Assembly (NCBI RefSeq): GCF_000472905.1
Contig: NZ_AXAR01000009.1
Location: forward strand, 80,193-144,192
DNA from: Alicyclobacillus pomorum DSM 14955
GTDB lineage: Bacteria > Bacillota > Bacilli > Alicyclobacillales > Alicyclobacillaceae
Length of the DNA stretch: 64,000 nucleotides
Direction: 5' to 3'
Of this stretch, positions 27,641 to 36,302 are shown one piece after another. The translations under genes were made by a program, and so were the position numbers. The notes under the pieces were generated by a model, which was not told the origin of the DNA, ran no database searches, and saw only the letters and a program-made list of their open reading frames with translations. Position 1 is the stretch's first letter; every line of letters begins with the position of its first letter.

Positions 27641-27749
27641 AAGTGAATATTTCTCCCCATATCAAGCCTTCATTCCGGGTTCGACAATCCATCGAAGTGA
27701 AACCAAAGTTCAACAGCGGCAAGTAGTACATTGACTGGGTGTCGGATTC

Positions 27750-27945
27750 AAAAAAAGGGACGCTCACATCAGCGAGCGTCATACATGGAGTAGGAGCGTG
27801 AAATGGAATACGCAGGGTGCAGGTTACTGGCCCCGCCTTCGCCAGTAACAGTGGCGACCCCTTGTGTCGCCTTACCTACAAGCATAGTGTACAAGGCAGA
27901 TGTGAAAAATCTGCACAGAAGATATGGAGAGATTGTGGTTATCGT
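27750..27945 (-). ncRNA. Tandem structured RNA candidate, copy B
   Basis: This second copy lies 310 bases to the right of copy A. The 56-base core (27886-27941) matches copy A at 41 of 56 positions by my count and contains the same 17-mer (27941-27925 leftward). Hairpin 2 is GGCGAC/GTCGCC (27853-27871). Hairpin 1 is GTTACTGGC/GCCAGTAAC (27823-27849), a perfect 9-bp stem. The terminator is GACGCTC/GAGCGTC (27759-27780) followed by a U-tract on the minus strand. No open frame is shared by the two copies in the leftward direction. Confidence 0.5.
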
Positions 27946-28139
27946 GTGGATTCAGCGGAGAACAAAAGAACAGCACCCGGGATTCTAGCCCACAACCAAA
28001 GAAGAGTAGTCCAAGTGAGTCAATAAACAGAATTATCGAAAATATCTACGCAATCGCTGTAATCAATCATTACAGTATGTCGGCCAACGTATCCTCTGGA
28101 ATCCACTTGGATCCTGACATTCGCTGCTCAGAACCCTGG
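27946..28139. other. AT-richer spacer with no recognised feature
   Basis: Short open frames exist on the plus strand here (one runs in from 27817), but none has a convincing start or family. No strong hairpin is seen. The next feature is the promoter of the riboswitch leader. Confidence 0.4.
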
Positions 28140-28168
28140 TTGATGTTACATCATTTTCAAACTACACT
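28140..28168 (+). promoter_or_regulatory. Sigma-A promoter of the riboswitch-controlled transporter
   Basis: TTGATG (28140-28145) and TACACT (28163-28168) are separated by 17 bases. The start site would be about 28175, just before the riboswitch. Confidence 0.6.
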
Positions 28169-28184
28169 TACACACACAACTAAA

Positions 28185-28305
28185 TAACGTTTTCGCTGAA
28201 TCCCGTAAGGGAACGGGGGAACCAAGTTCTTGGGGTGAATCCAGTTTGGTGAACTGGAAGGACAATCTCTTCGTCCTAATCCGTCAGCTAACTTCGTAAG
28301 CGTAT
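28185..28305 (+). promoter_or_regulatory. c-di-AMP riboswitch (ydaO-yuaA class)
   Basis: The leader carries the class hallmarks in order: TCGCTGAAT near the 5' side, GGGGGAACC (28216-28224), GGGGTGAATCC (28232-28242), and the near-invariant 3' block ATCCGTCAGCTAAC followed by TTCGTAAGCGT (to 28303). These match the ydaO/yuaA leader, which binds two cyclic di-AMP molecules and turns expression off. An intrinsic terminator follows at 28341. Boundaries are approximate. Confidence 0.9.
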
Positions 28306-28340
28306 AAGAGAAGAGAGTGGATTTATGCGCACTTATCCTG

Positions 28341-28370
28341 ACCCCCGTAGATGGTCTACGGGGGGTTTTT
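28341..28370 (+). terminator. Riboswitch expression-platform terminator
   Basis: ACCCCCGTAG (28341-28350) pairs with CTACGGGGGG (28356-28365) around ATGGT, followed by TTTTT. It sits between the c-di-AMP aptamer and the transporter start and would stop transcription when ligand is bound. Confidence 0.9.
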
Positions 28371-28419
28371 GCGCTGGACACCGTTCGTTACCTAAAAAAC
28401 CACAATAGGAGGGTGTTTA

Positions 28420-29877
28420 TTGGCGGCGAAAAAACGATTGCGAAGAGACGACATTATGGTTGTGGATCTGCGTGTGGTAAAACAAGCCGTTGTTGGCACC
28501 GCAGTCGGTAATGCCATGGAGTGGTTCGACTTCGGCATCTACTCCTACTTAGCCACAATCATTGGTAAGGTCTTCTTTCCACAATTCACGGGTTCGGCAC
28601 AACTGCTTTACAGTCTAGCCACCTTTGCGATTGCCTTTCTCGTGCGCCCAATCGGCGGCATGTTCTTCGGAACCTTGGGGGATCGCATTGGACGTAAAAA
28701 AGTCCTCACGTTCACACTGCTGCTGATGGCCTTGGCCACACTGAGTATCGGCTTAATCCCTGGATACGCATCCATTGGCGTGGCGGCACCCATTTTGCTC
28801 CTGCTCGGCCGTTTGGTTCAAGGGTTTTCGACGGGAGGCGAGTACGCCGGAGCCATGACGTTTATCGCGGAATCGTCACCGGATAAGCAACGTGGCAGGC
28901 TGGCGAGCGGACTGGAAGTCGGGACACTCGTCGGATACATCTTTGGATCCGGCATCGTCACCCTGCTGACGTTTTGGCTGGGAAATGCAGCTATGTTGCA
29001 ATGGGGTTGGCGGATTCCCTTTCTTATCGCGGCACCGTTGGGGCTGATTGGTCTTTACTTGCGAACGCACCTGGAGGAAACCCCTGCATTCGAGAAGATG
29101 GAAAAGGTCCGCGACGAAAGAAAACATGTGGGCATCAAAGAGATCCTATTGTATCACCGGCGCCCCCTGCTGGTTGGCTTGATCCTCGTGTTCTTTTACA
29201 ACGTGGTGGACTATATCGTCCTGTCGTATATGCCATCGCACTTAACCGCCGTACTCGGCTATGGTGCCACAAAGGGATTGCTGATGATTTTGATTGTTAT
29301 GTTTATCATGATTCCGATTGTCATCGCGATGGGCTGCATTGGCGACCGCATCAGCGGCAAACGGCTGGTACAGTTGGGACTAATCGGAGTGATTGTACTG
29401 TCCATCCCTTCGTTCTGGCTCATTGACAGCGGCACGAATATCGGCGTATTTTTGGGCCTCATGGTTCTTGCGGTCTTCCTCGCCTCGTTCCAGGGCACGA
29501 TGCCTGCATTACTGCCCTCCCTTTTCTTTACAAATGTCCGTTACGGTGGTCTTGCCATCACGTACAATATTTCAACTTCCTTATTTGGGGGAACGGCTCC
29601 GTTGGTTGTTGCGTGGCTGATGAATCTCACTGCCAACCGCATGGTTCCCGCGTATTACCTGATTTTCGCGTGCGTGATTGGCCTGGTCGTCCTCACGATT
29701 TTTGTGAAGGATACTTCCGGAAGACCACTTCGTGGGTCCCCGCCGGCAGTTGCTAGCGAAGCTGAAATCGCCGAAGCTCTGAAGGAGAACGAGGGCTCGA
29801 TATGGTGGCGGGAAGAGCGGAAAGAGATTGAGGAACGAATCAAGGAGGACGGGACAGATGTCGTGAATATGTCCTAA
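28420..29877 (+). CDS. MFS metabolite:H+ symporter, ProP-like
   Basis: This 12-helix proton symporter of the MHS family imports osmolytes (proline, betaine) or organic acids in studied members. The N-terminal AVGNAMEWFDFGIYSYLATIIGKVFFP is diagnostic. FGTLGDRIGRKKVL is the loop 2-3 signature, and GRLVQGFSTGGEYAGAMTFIAE the helix 4-5 signature. The 485 residues end in a charged tail with EIEERIKEDG that could act as a short regulatory helix. TTG 28420 has AGGAGGG six bases upstream. The c-di-AMP riboswitch suggests an osmolyte role, since this messenger limits solute uptake. Confidence 0.87.
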   Translation: MAAKKRLRRDDIMVVDLRVVKQAVVGTAVGNAMEWFDFGIYSYLATIIGKVFFPQFTGSAQLLYSLATFAIAFLVRPIGGMFFGTLGDRIGRKKVLTFTLLLMALATLSIGLIPGYASIGVAAPILLLLGRLVQGFSTGGEYAGAMTFIAESSPDKQRGRLASGLEVGTLVGYIFGSGIVTLLTFWLGNAAMLQWGWRIPFLIAAPLGLIGLYLRTHLEETPAFEKMEKVRDERKHVGIKEILLYHRRPLLVGLILVFFYNVVDYIVLSYMPSHLTAVLGYGATKGLLMILIVMFIMIPIVIAMGCIGDRISGKRLVQLGLIGVIVLSIPSFWLIDSGTNIGVFLGLMVLAVFLASFQGTMPALLPSLFFTNVRYGGLAITYNISTSLFGGTAPLVVAWLMNLTANRMVPAYYLIFACVIGLVVLTIFVKDTSGRPLRGSPPAVASEAEIAEALKENEGSIWWREERKEIEERIKEDGTDVVNMS

Positions 29878-29897
29878 CAGGCATGCGACTTTGTGAT

Positions 29898-29930
29898 GAA
29901 CCAGGCAGGCGGATTGCCTGCCTGGTTCGT
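29898..29930. terminator. Bidirectional terminator
   Basis: GAACCAGGCAGGC (29898-29910) pairs perfectly with GCCTGCCTGGTTC (29916-29928) around GGATT. It lies between the convergent MHS transporter and permease genes and probably ends both transcripts, although the T-tract is short. Confidence 0.7.
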
Positions 29931-29950
29931 TGTGTATGAGGCCCCACAGG

Positions 29951-31384
29951 TTACAGCGCGGTTGGCTGATGCTGCATCGCTGTCTGTGTTTCTCCTTGCT
30001 TTCGTATGATGCGTTTTCTCGCAAACAGAAAGTAGTACAGCATAATGATGGCGATGATGGGGACACCTGTGTAGATGGTGATCCGTTGCCCTGGAACAAA
30101 CCACAGGCTGACGCCAATCGCCACATTTGCAACAATGCCCAGGATAGGCAACACCGGGAACAGGGGCGTGCGATACGGCAGCTTGCTCACATCACCGCCA
30201 GAGCGGATGTACTTGTAACGGAACCCGAGTTGAGCCCAGCAGATAATGGCCCAATCGATGACCACCACTAACCCAATCCCCGATAAGATCCAGGTGTACA
30301 GCTTGTCCGGCGACACCATGTATAGCCCTAATCCTGCGACGCCAACGACCATGGTGACAACGACCGCCCGGACGGGCACTTGCCGTTTGCTCAAGCGGCT
30401 GAGAAAACGAGGTGCCATCCCATCGAGGGACATCGACCACAGCAGGCGTGACGACGCATACGTCCAAGATGACCCCGCAGACAATGCAGATGTGACGACG
30501 ATAAAATCCATAATCATGTGGGCGTAGGGGATCCCCGCGACTTGGAAAATCGTTGCAAACGGACTGTCGTTCACACCTGCGGATTGCCAAGGAATAATGC
30601 CGACCAACACGACCATCGAAAGCACGTAAAACAGCAGGGTGCGAATACTCGTGGTACGGACAGCACGGGGAACCGAACGCGCTGGGTCGTTACTTTCACC
30701 CGCGGCAATGCCAATGAGCTCAGTCCCACTGTAGGAGAAACACACGGATACGAGTGCAAACAAGACGGCAGTAAACCCATTCGGGAACAATCCACCGTGG
30801 TGTATGTAGTTTTGCGCTCCTAACGCAGTGTGGCCTGTCCACCCGAATATGACCGCAAGACCGACGAGAGATGCCACGACAATACCGATGACCTTGATGC
30901 TGGCGAACCAAAATTCCGACTCACCATACACACTGACAGCCATGATGTTGAGCAGCAGGTAAATCGCGAAGAACAACACGTACCATATTCCCAGCGGGAC
31001 ATGTGGGAAATACTGCTGCAATATCATCGCCGCGGCGAGCCACTCCACAGTAATCGTGATGGCACCGTTCAACCAGTACAACCAAGCACTCAAAAATCCA
31101 ACGCCTGGACTGATGAATTCTTGAGCGTACGTCTTGAACGATCCCGCGACGGGCATAATGGTCGCGAGTTCTCCGAGACACATCATGACGATGCCGACCA
31201 GCAACCCGCCCAAGATATAAGCGAGAACTGCACCTCCGGGACCGGCTTGGTTGATGGTGTACCCGGAGCCGACGAACAACCCGGTTCCGATGACGCCGCC
31301 AATCGAGATCATGAACATATGGCGGCTTCGCATGCCTCGTTTTAGCCCGGATTCCTTTTTAATAATTTGGTTCAGTTGTTCCAT
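29951..31384 (-). CDS. rocE: Amino acid permease, RocE-like (APC/AAT family)
   Basis: This is a 12-helix APC-superfamily permease of 477 residues. The family start KRGMRSRHMFMISIGGVIGTGLFVGSG forms the first helix and unwound substrate site. EFISPGVGFLSAWLYWLNGAI and ESNDPARSVPRAVRTT follow. GGGGGT precedes the ATG. A perfect -24/-12 sigma-54 promoter and a RocR-type enhancer lie upstream, and rocR, rocA, rocD and rocG are adjacent. An arginine/ornithine permease (RocE) is therefore the best assignment. Other cationic amino acids or GABA cannot be excluded by sequence alone. Confidence 0.8.
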   Translation of the reverse strand: MEQLNQIIKKESGLKRGMRSRHMFMISIGGVIGTGLFVGSGYTINQAGPGGAVLAYILGGLLVGIVMMCLGELATIMPVAGSFKTYAQEFISPGVGFLSAWLYWLNGAITITVEWLAAAMILQQYFPHVPLGIWYVLFFAIYLLLNIMAVSVYGESEFWFASIKVIGIVVASLVGLAVIFGWTGHTALGAQNYIHHGGLFPNGFTAVLFALVSVCFSYSGTELIGIAAGESNDPARSVPRAVRTTSIRTLLFYVLSMVVLVGIIPWQSAGVNDSPFATIFQVAGIPYAHMIMDFIVVTSALSAGSSWTYASSRLLWSMSLDGMAPRFLSRLSKRQVPVRAVVVTMVVGVAGLGLYMVSPDKLYTWILSGIGLVVVIDWAIICWAQLGFRYKYIRSGGDVSKLPYRTPLFPVLPILGIVANVAIGVSLWFVPGQRITIYTGVPIIAIIMLYYFLFARKRIIRKQGETQTAMQHQPTAL

Positions 31385-31496
31385 GGCGTGTGTACCCCCT
31401 GTCTACTGTCAGAAGCTGTTCGCATCTGTATGGAACATTTGTAGGTTCTGAAAATACCGGTTTGTAACCGTTTTCTCGGTTGAACATACGACTTGC

Positions 31497-31513
31497 AGCA
31501 AGATTCGTGCCAA
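31497..31513 (-). promoter_or_regulatory. Sigma-54 promoter of rocE
   Basis: On the minus strand the sequence is TTGGCACG-AATC-TTGCT, an exact match to the -24/-12 consensus TTGGCACR-N4-TTGCW. It lies 113 bases before the rocE start. The RocR-type enhancer is about 150 bases further upstream. Confidence 0.92.
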
Positions 31514-31632
31514 CATCGCAATAGATCTCGAAATTTGTAATCTTCTATCGCAACCATAAGCATACTACATCTCCTTCGTAGTGGATAGGAGATGATTTGG
31601 ACGAACTTCCATGGATTGTGTGTCGACAAAGC

Positions 31633-31661
31633 AAAAATTCCGCCAAATTCATCGGCGGAAT
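31633..31661 (-). terminator. Intrinsic terminator of rocR
   Basis: On the minus strand ATTCCGCC pairs perfectly with GGCGGAAT around a 9-base loop (31661-31637), followed by TTTT. It separates rocR from the rocE regulatory region. Confidence 0.85.
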
Positions 31662-31688
31662 GCAAAAATCGTTTGCATATCGTTTGCA
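31661..31688. promoter_or_regulatory. RocR-type enhancer upstream of rocE
   Basis: TGCAAA-AATCG-TTTGCA (31661-31677) is an inverted repeat with a 5-base spacer, identical in arms and spacing to two sites upstream of rocA. A further TTTGCA half-site follows at 31683-31688. It overlaps the last base of the rocR terminator. Confidence 0.8.
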
Positions 31689-31742
31689 CATCAGACTGTA
31701 TCATGAATCCTCTTTGCAGGAGGGGAGGTTGTTATGGTGTCT

Positions 31743-33158
31743 TCACTTTTGGATGTCGAACTTGCGCAATCGGTATTGTAAGCTCTGGCGACTGATACCC
31801 ATCTCGCGCGCTGCAGCCGAAATATTTCCATCATGTTTGGCGAGGATTTTCTGTATATACGTTCGTTCGTAATCATCGAGTTGATTCTGCAACCGCTTGG
31901 TTTGCCGGACGCCTGACGGGCTTGTCGGGTCGCTGCCGTCTGCGTGTAACTCCGTTTCATCCAGTGAATTCATCTTCCAGCGCATATGAAACGGCAGATT
32001 CACAACTTCGATGTCGGAGTAATCTGTCGCCATGTTCATTGCGCCCTCAATGGTATGTTCCAGTTCTCGTACGTTCCCCGGCCACGGATAGGACAAAAAG
32101 TACTTCATGACATCTTCAGACACGCCGGACACGTGCATGTGAAACAGCTGATTGTACTTTTCCACGAAAAACTGGGTTAAGAGAGGGATATCCTCTCGGC
32201 GCTCCCGGAGGGGTGGGAGAAACAGGGTGACCACGCTTAGACGGTAGTACAAGTCTTTGCGGAGCCGCCCACCCGCGACAGCGTCCAAAGGGTCTTCGTT
32301 TATGGTTGCAATGATTCGCACGTCCACGCTTCTGTCCTTTGTATCTCCCAAGCGACGTACCGTTTTTTCCTGGAGACATCGGAGAAGCTTCGCTTGCAGC
32401 CCCAAACTCAACGAATTCAATTCATCGAGTAACAGCGTGCCGCCATCGGCCTGTTCCAACAAGCCCGGACGGTCAATGGCTCCTGTAAACGCGCCTTTGG
32501 TGGTGCCGAAGAGGATGCCTTCAATGAGTGACTCGGGAAGCGCAGCGCAGTTCTGAGAAACAAAGGGAGCCCCAGACCTTGGACTGCCGTTGTGGATACT
32601 CTGTGCGACCAACTCTTTTCCGGTGCCGGTTTCACCGACAATCAGAACCGAAGAATTCGTTCGCGCCGCTCGCTTCGCGTGCTCCAATACTTCGTGTAAG
32701 GCATCGCTTTCGCCAATGATGCTGTCAAATGTGTATCGGGTATCGCCGCGTTTCAGAATGTTTTCCTGAATGCGCTCCATCTTTGTAATATCCCGGGCGA
32801 TTTCAACCGCTCCCAGCACGTCCCCATCGATGACAATCGGAATGGTGTTGTTCACGGTGGTAATTTCTTTGCCTTTCACGTTGAAATACGTCTGTTTGAC
32901 GTTTTCCGTCGCTTGTCCGGTGTGCAGCGCGTGAAGTAGCGTGCTGTGCCCCTCTTCAGGGAACTTGAACACGTCGAGGACGTCTTTGTTCAAGACATCC
33001 GACTTTGCCATGCCCTCCATTTCAGCCATTTTGCGGTTATAAATGACGGTCTTGCCCGTCTTGTCGATGACGTGGACCCCCTCGTCGAGTTGATCCAGCA
33101 GAAATTCATACATGTTGAACAACTCATCGAGTTTCCACCGGCCACTCGGATTATCCAT
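31743..33158 (-). CDS. rocR: Sigma-54-dependent activator RocR
   Basis: This NtrC/NifA-type activator has three parts. A PAS domain (about residues 10-125, DEGVHVIDKTGKTVIYNRKMAEMEG) is followed by a AAA+ domain with Walker A GETGTGKE and the sigma-54 contact motif GAFTGA. A C-terminal Fis-type helix-turn-helix (GNISAAAREMGISRQSLQYRLRKF) completes it. At 471 residues it is close to B. subtilis RocR (461), which responds to ornithine or citrulline. GAGGTGGAG precedes the ATG. Matching enhancers at rocA and rocE and a consensus -24/-12 at rocE support its role. Confidence 0.9.
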   Translation of the reverse strand: MDNPSGRWKLDELFNMYEFLLDQLDEGVHVIDKTGKTVIYNRKMAEMEGMAKSDVLNKDVLDVFKFPEEGHSTLLHALHTGQATENVKQTYFNVKGKEITTVNNTIPIVIDGDVLGAVEIARDITKMERIQENILKRGDTRYTFDSIIGESDALHEVLEHAKRAARTNSSVLIVGETGTGKELVAQSIHNGSPRSGAPFVSQNCAALPESLIEGILFGTTKGAFTGAIDRPGLLEQADGGTLLLDELNSLSLGLQAKLLRCLQEKTVRRLGDTKDRSVDVRIIATINEDPLDAVAGGRLRKDLYYRLSVVTLFLPPLRERREDIPLLTQFFVEKYNQLFHMHVSGVSEDVMKYFLSYPWPGNVRELEHTIEGAMNMATDYSDIEVVNLPFHMRWKMNSLDETELHADGSDPTSPSGVRQTKRLQNQLDDYERTYIQKILAKHDGNISAAAREMGISRQSLQYRLRKFDIQK

Positions 33159-33233
33159 TCCATCTCCACCTCAATTTGTTCCAACGGATGACGGCGTTCC
33201 AATGGCCTCATGGTACAACGCGACCGGACGTTA

Positions 33234-33295
33234 TGCAAATTAATTTTGCACCTGCAACAAACAACGGCACTTGATTTGTGCAAATTTCTTTTGCA
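33234..33295. promoter_or_regulatory. Two RocR-type enhancers between rocR and rocA
   Basis: TGCAAA-TTAAT-TTTGCA (33234-33250) and TGCAAA-TTTCT-TTTGCA (33279-33295) share arms and the 5-base spacer, with centres 45 bases apart (four helical turns or slightly more). The same inverted repeat occurs upstream of rocE. They lie in the divergent rocR-rocA gap and may serve both genes. Confidence 0.82.
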
Positions 33296-33344
33296 TCATT
33301 TAGAATCATACGCTTGAAAACGCTTTATTGATGCGCCATGCATG

Positions 33345-33361
33345 TTGGGACGTTTTGTTCA
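33345..33361 (+). promoter_or_regulatory. Probable sigma-54 promoter of rocA (degenerate -12)
   Basis: TTGGGACG-TTTT-GTTCA has a good -24 element, but the -12 reads TC where GC is expected. It is correctly placed about 20 bases before the rocA Shine-Dalgarno and 50 bases after the nearer enhancer. Confidence 0.5.
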
Positions 33362-33394
33362 GCAAGCATGATGAACTCATAAGGAGGCTTTCCC

Positions 33395-34945
33395 ATGATT
33401 CCGTACAGTCCGGAACCCCTCGTCGACTTCTCAGTCCAAGCCAATCTCGACGCATTCAACGCTGCACTTGAAAAAGTCACGCGTGAGCTTGGCAAGACGT
33501 ATCCGCTCGTGATTGGTGGAGAAGAAATCTTCACAGACCGCCTGCTGGATTCATATAATCCGTCCAACCGCAGTGAAATTGTGGGGCGTGTATCCAAAGC
33601 AAGCCAGGCTGACGTGGATCGGGCTTTTCAAGTGGCAACGGAGACGTTCAAAACCTGGTCCCGCGTACCTGCAGAACAACGTACCGGTTACCTTTTCAAA
33701 GCGGCGGCCATCATTCGCCGCAGAAAACATGAATTCTCGTCGTGGTTGCTGTTGGAGTCAGGAAAAAGCCGGGCCGAAGCGGACGCAGATACTGCAGAAT
33801 GTATCGACTTTTTGGAGTACTACGGTCGGCAAATGATTGCCCTTGCGGAGCGCGGCAAACACACGCTCGTTCCCCTGCCGGGTGAAGACAACCAAATGCA
33901 TTACATTCCACTTGGTGTGGGCGTCGTTATTCCACCCTGGAATTTCCCACTGGCCATCATGGGCGGTATGACGGCCGCTGCGATTGTTGCAGGGAACACG
34001 GTACTCTTAAAACCGGCAAGTCCAACGCCTGTCATCGCGTACAAGTTCCTTGAGGTGTTGAAGGAAGTAGGACTGCCAGATGGCGTTGTCAACTTCGTGC
34101 CGGGCGATCCGCAAGAAATCGGCGACTACATGGTTGACCACAGGTTGACTCGGTTTGTGACGTTCACCGGGTCGCGCGACGTGGGTCTTCGCATCAATGA
34201 GCGAGCTGCCAAGAGAGCGCCGGGGCAGCTTTGGATCAAACGCGTGATTGCTGAAATGGGTGGAAAGGATGCCATTATCGTCGACGAATCCGCAGACCTT
34301 GAGTTGGCTGCCAAAAACATCGTTGCTTCGGCATTCGGGTTCTGCGGCCAGAAGTGTTCGGCGTGCTCGCGCGTCATCGCACATGAAGCCGTGTACGATG
34401 AACTGCTCCAGCGAGTGGTTGAACTGACCAAGGAATTGAAAGTCGGCGACGTCAGAGACGCCGGGAATTACATGGGCCCTGTCATTGACGAAAAGGCCTA
34501 TAAGAAGATCACGGAGTACATTCAGATTGGGAAACAAGAAGGCAAGTTGATGTGCGGCGGTGAAGCGACGGAAACGCCGGGATACTTCATTCAGCCGACC
34601 ATCTTCGCTGACGTTGCGCCGACTGCCCGCATTTCTCAAGAAGAAATCTTTGGTCCTGTCGTCGCGTTCACGAAAGTGAAGAGCTTTGACGAAGCCATTG
34701 CGGTCGCAAACAACACTGAGTTTGGTTTGACCGGTTCTGTGTTCACGCGCAACCGCCAGCACATTGAACAGGCGAGAGCAGAGTTCCACGTCGGGAATCT
34801 CTACTTCAACCGCAAGTCCACCGGCGCGATTGTGGGTGTGCATCCCTTTGGCGGATTCAACATGTCAGGTACGGATTCCAAAGCCGGCGGTCCAGACTAT
34901 TTGCTTCTGTTCACGCAACCGAAGGTAAGTTCTGAAGTGCTGTAA
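33395..34945 (+). CDS. rocA: L-glutamate gamma-semialdehyde dehydrogenase RocA
   Basis: RocA oxidises pyrroline-5-carboxylate/glutamate semialdehyde to glutamate with NAD, the step after ornithine aminotransferase and proline dehydrogenase. The 516-residue protein is the same size as B. subtilis RocA. It has [15 protein letters not shown], the NAD-site FTGSRDVGL, the catalytic glutamate in IAEMGGKDA, and the catalytic cysteine in [22 protein letters not shown] precedes ATG 33395. Two RocR-type enhancers lie upstream and rocD follows downstream. Confidence 0.94.
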   Translation: MIPYSPEPLVDFSVQANLDAFNAALEKVTRELGKTYPLVIGGEEIFTDRLLDSYNPSNRSEIVGRVSKASQADVDRAFQVATETFKTWSRVPAEQRTGYLFKAAAIIRRRKHEFSSWLLLESGKSRAEADADTAECIDFLEYYGRQMIALAERGKHTLVPLPGEDNQMHYIPLGVGVVIPPWNFPLAIMGGMTAAAIVAGNTVLLKPASPTPVIAYKFLEVLKEVGLPDGVVNFVPGDPQEIGDYMVDHRLTRFVTFTGSRDVGLRINERAAKRAPGQLWIKRVIAEMGGKDAIIVDESADLELAAKNIVASAFGFCGQKCSACSRVIAHEAVYDELLQRVVELTKELKVGDVRDAGNYMGPVIDEKAYKKITEYIQIGKQEGKLMCGGEATETPGYFIQPTIFADVAPTARISQEEIFGPVVAFTKVKSFDEAIAVANNTEFGLTGSVFTRNRQHIEQARAEFHVGNLYFNRKSTGAIVGVHPFGGFNMSGTDSKAGGPDYLLLFTQPKVSSEVL

Positions 34946-34973
34946 GCACACATGTTGCGCGAGATTCACCCGG

Positions 34974-35018
34974 GCGATTTGCAAACTCGCGACGAACCAC
35001 GCGAGTTTTGCAAATCGC
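34974..35018. repeat. Large inverted repeat between rocA and rocD
   Basis: An 18-base arm starting GCGATTTGCAAA (34974-34991) is the reverse complement of the right arm (35000-35018) except for one extra T. The 8-base loop reads ACGAACCA. There is no T-tract, so it is more likely an RNA-stability or partial-termination element, or a protein site, than a simple terminator. The 12-base end of each arm recurs in a palindrome at 41665. Confidence 0.75.
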
Positions 35019-35045
35019 TCATCCACCAAAGGAGGATGGAGCACC

Positions 35046-36242
35046 ATGACGACCACGTTGTCTATGATTCATCTCGAAGAAGAGTACGGTGCGAAAAACT
35101 ATCACCCGTTGCCGATTGTATTGTCGAAGGCAGAAGGTGTTTGGGTAGAAGATCCCGACGGGAACAAGTACATGGATATGCTGAGTGCATATTCGGCGTT
35201 GAACCAGGGACACCGACACCCGAAAATCATTCAGGCACTCAAAGACCAAGCGGACAAAATTACGCTGACGTCTCGTGCTTTCCACAACGACAAACTCGGA
35301 CTTCTCTACGAGAAGCTCGCGAAATTGACGAAAAAGAACATGGTTCTTCCGATGAACACGGGCGCCGAGGCCGTCGAAACCGCCATCAAAGCCATTCGCC
35401 GCTGGGCGTACGACGTGAAGGGCGTTCCCGACAATCAGGCGGAGATCATTGTGGCTACAGGGAACTTCCACGGGCGGACGACGACCGTGATCTCCTTCTC
35501 ATCGGACGAAGAATACCGCCGAGGTTTTGGTCCGCTGACCCCGGGATTCCGAATTATCCCTTATGGAGACATCGAGGCTTTGAAACAAGCCATCACTCCG
35601 AACACAGCGGCCTTTTTGGTAGAGCCCATTCAAGGGGAGGCGGGCATTATCATTCCGCCAAAAGGCTTCCTGAAGGCGGCGTACGATCTTTGCAAAGAGA
35701 ACCACGTACTGTTTGTAGCGGACGAAATTCAAACCGGCCTTGGTCGAACCGGAAAAATGTTCGCGTGTGACTGGGAAGACGTTCTCCCGGACGTGTACAT
35801 CATTGGGAAGGCGCTGGGGGGCGGCGTATTTCCTGTCTCCGCCGTCGCGGCAGACCGTGAAATTCTCGGTGTCTTCGAGCCAGGTTCCCACGGTTCAACC
35901 TTTGGTGGGAACCCACTCGGAAGTGCAGTCGCCATTGCTGCACTGGAGGTCATCGAAGAGGAAAAGCTGGCGGATCGTTCACGTGAATTGGGAGAATACT
36001 TCCTCGGGCGTCTGTTGACGTTGAAGAACCCTGTGATTAAAGAAATTCGGGGACGCGGTTTGTTCATCGGCGTCGAATTGACGACCAAAGCGCGTCCATA
36101 CTGTGAACGGCTCAAGGACCTCGGACTGCTGTGCAAAGAAACGCACGAAAATACCATCCGTTTTGCGCCGCCGCTCGTGATTACCAAGGATGAGTTGGAT
36201 TGGGCGTTTGAACGAGTCGAGAAAGTGTTCCAAGAATCCTGA
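35046..36242 (+). CDS. rocD: Ornithine aminotransferase RocD
   Basis: RocD transfers the delta-amino group of ornithine to 2-oxoglutarate, giving glutamate semialdehyde for RocA. The 398-residue PLP enzyme has [44 protein letters not shown] and the PLP lysine in [27 protein letters not shown] follows, as in class III aminotransferases. AAAGGAGG precedes ATG 35046. It lies after rocA across an inverted repeat and before rocG, giving a complete ornithine-to-2-oxoglutarate route. Confidence 0.94.
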   Translation: MTTTLSMIHLEEEYGAKNYHPLPIVLSKAEGVWVEDPDGNKYMDMLSAYSALNQGHRHPKIIQALKDQADKITLTSRAFHNDKLGLLYEKLAKLTKKNMVLPMNTGAEAVETAIKAIRRWAYDVKGVPDNQAEIIVATGNFHGRTTTVISFSSDEEYRRGFGPLTPGFRIIPYGDIEALKQAITPNTAAFLVEPIQGEAGIIIPPKGFLKAAYDLCKENHVLFVADEIQTGLGRTGKMFACDWEDVLPDVYIIGKALGGGVFPVSAVAADREILGVFEPGSHGSTFGGNPLGSAVAIAALEVIEEEKLADRSRELGEYFLGRLLTLKNPVIKEIRGRGLFIGVELTTKARPYCERLKDLGLLCKETHENTIRFAPPLVITKDELDWAFERVEKVFQES

Positions 36243-36302
36243 GACGAAGTTGCAATCGCCGGAATGAACATCGTTTCAAATGACCTTCATCGAGGTGGAA
36301 CC

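Noticed and set aside
27594..27782. 62-codon minus-strand ORF
   Set aside because: It starts inside the terminator of repeat copy B and has no ribosome site or recognisable sequence.
27803..27988. 61-codon plus-strand ORF with AGGAG upstream
   Set aside because: Its frame crosses the two strong hairpins of repeat copy B and is not kept in copy A. The ribosome site match may be chance.
33266..33283. GGCAC...TGC as the rocA -24/-12 promoter
   Set aside because: The GG-to-GC spacing is 12 instead of the required 10 bases and it overlaps an enhancer arm.
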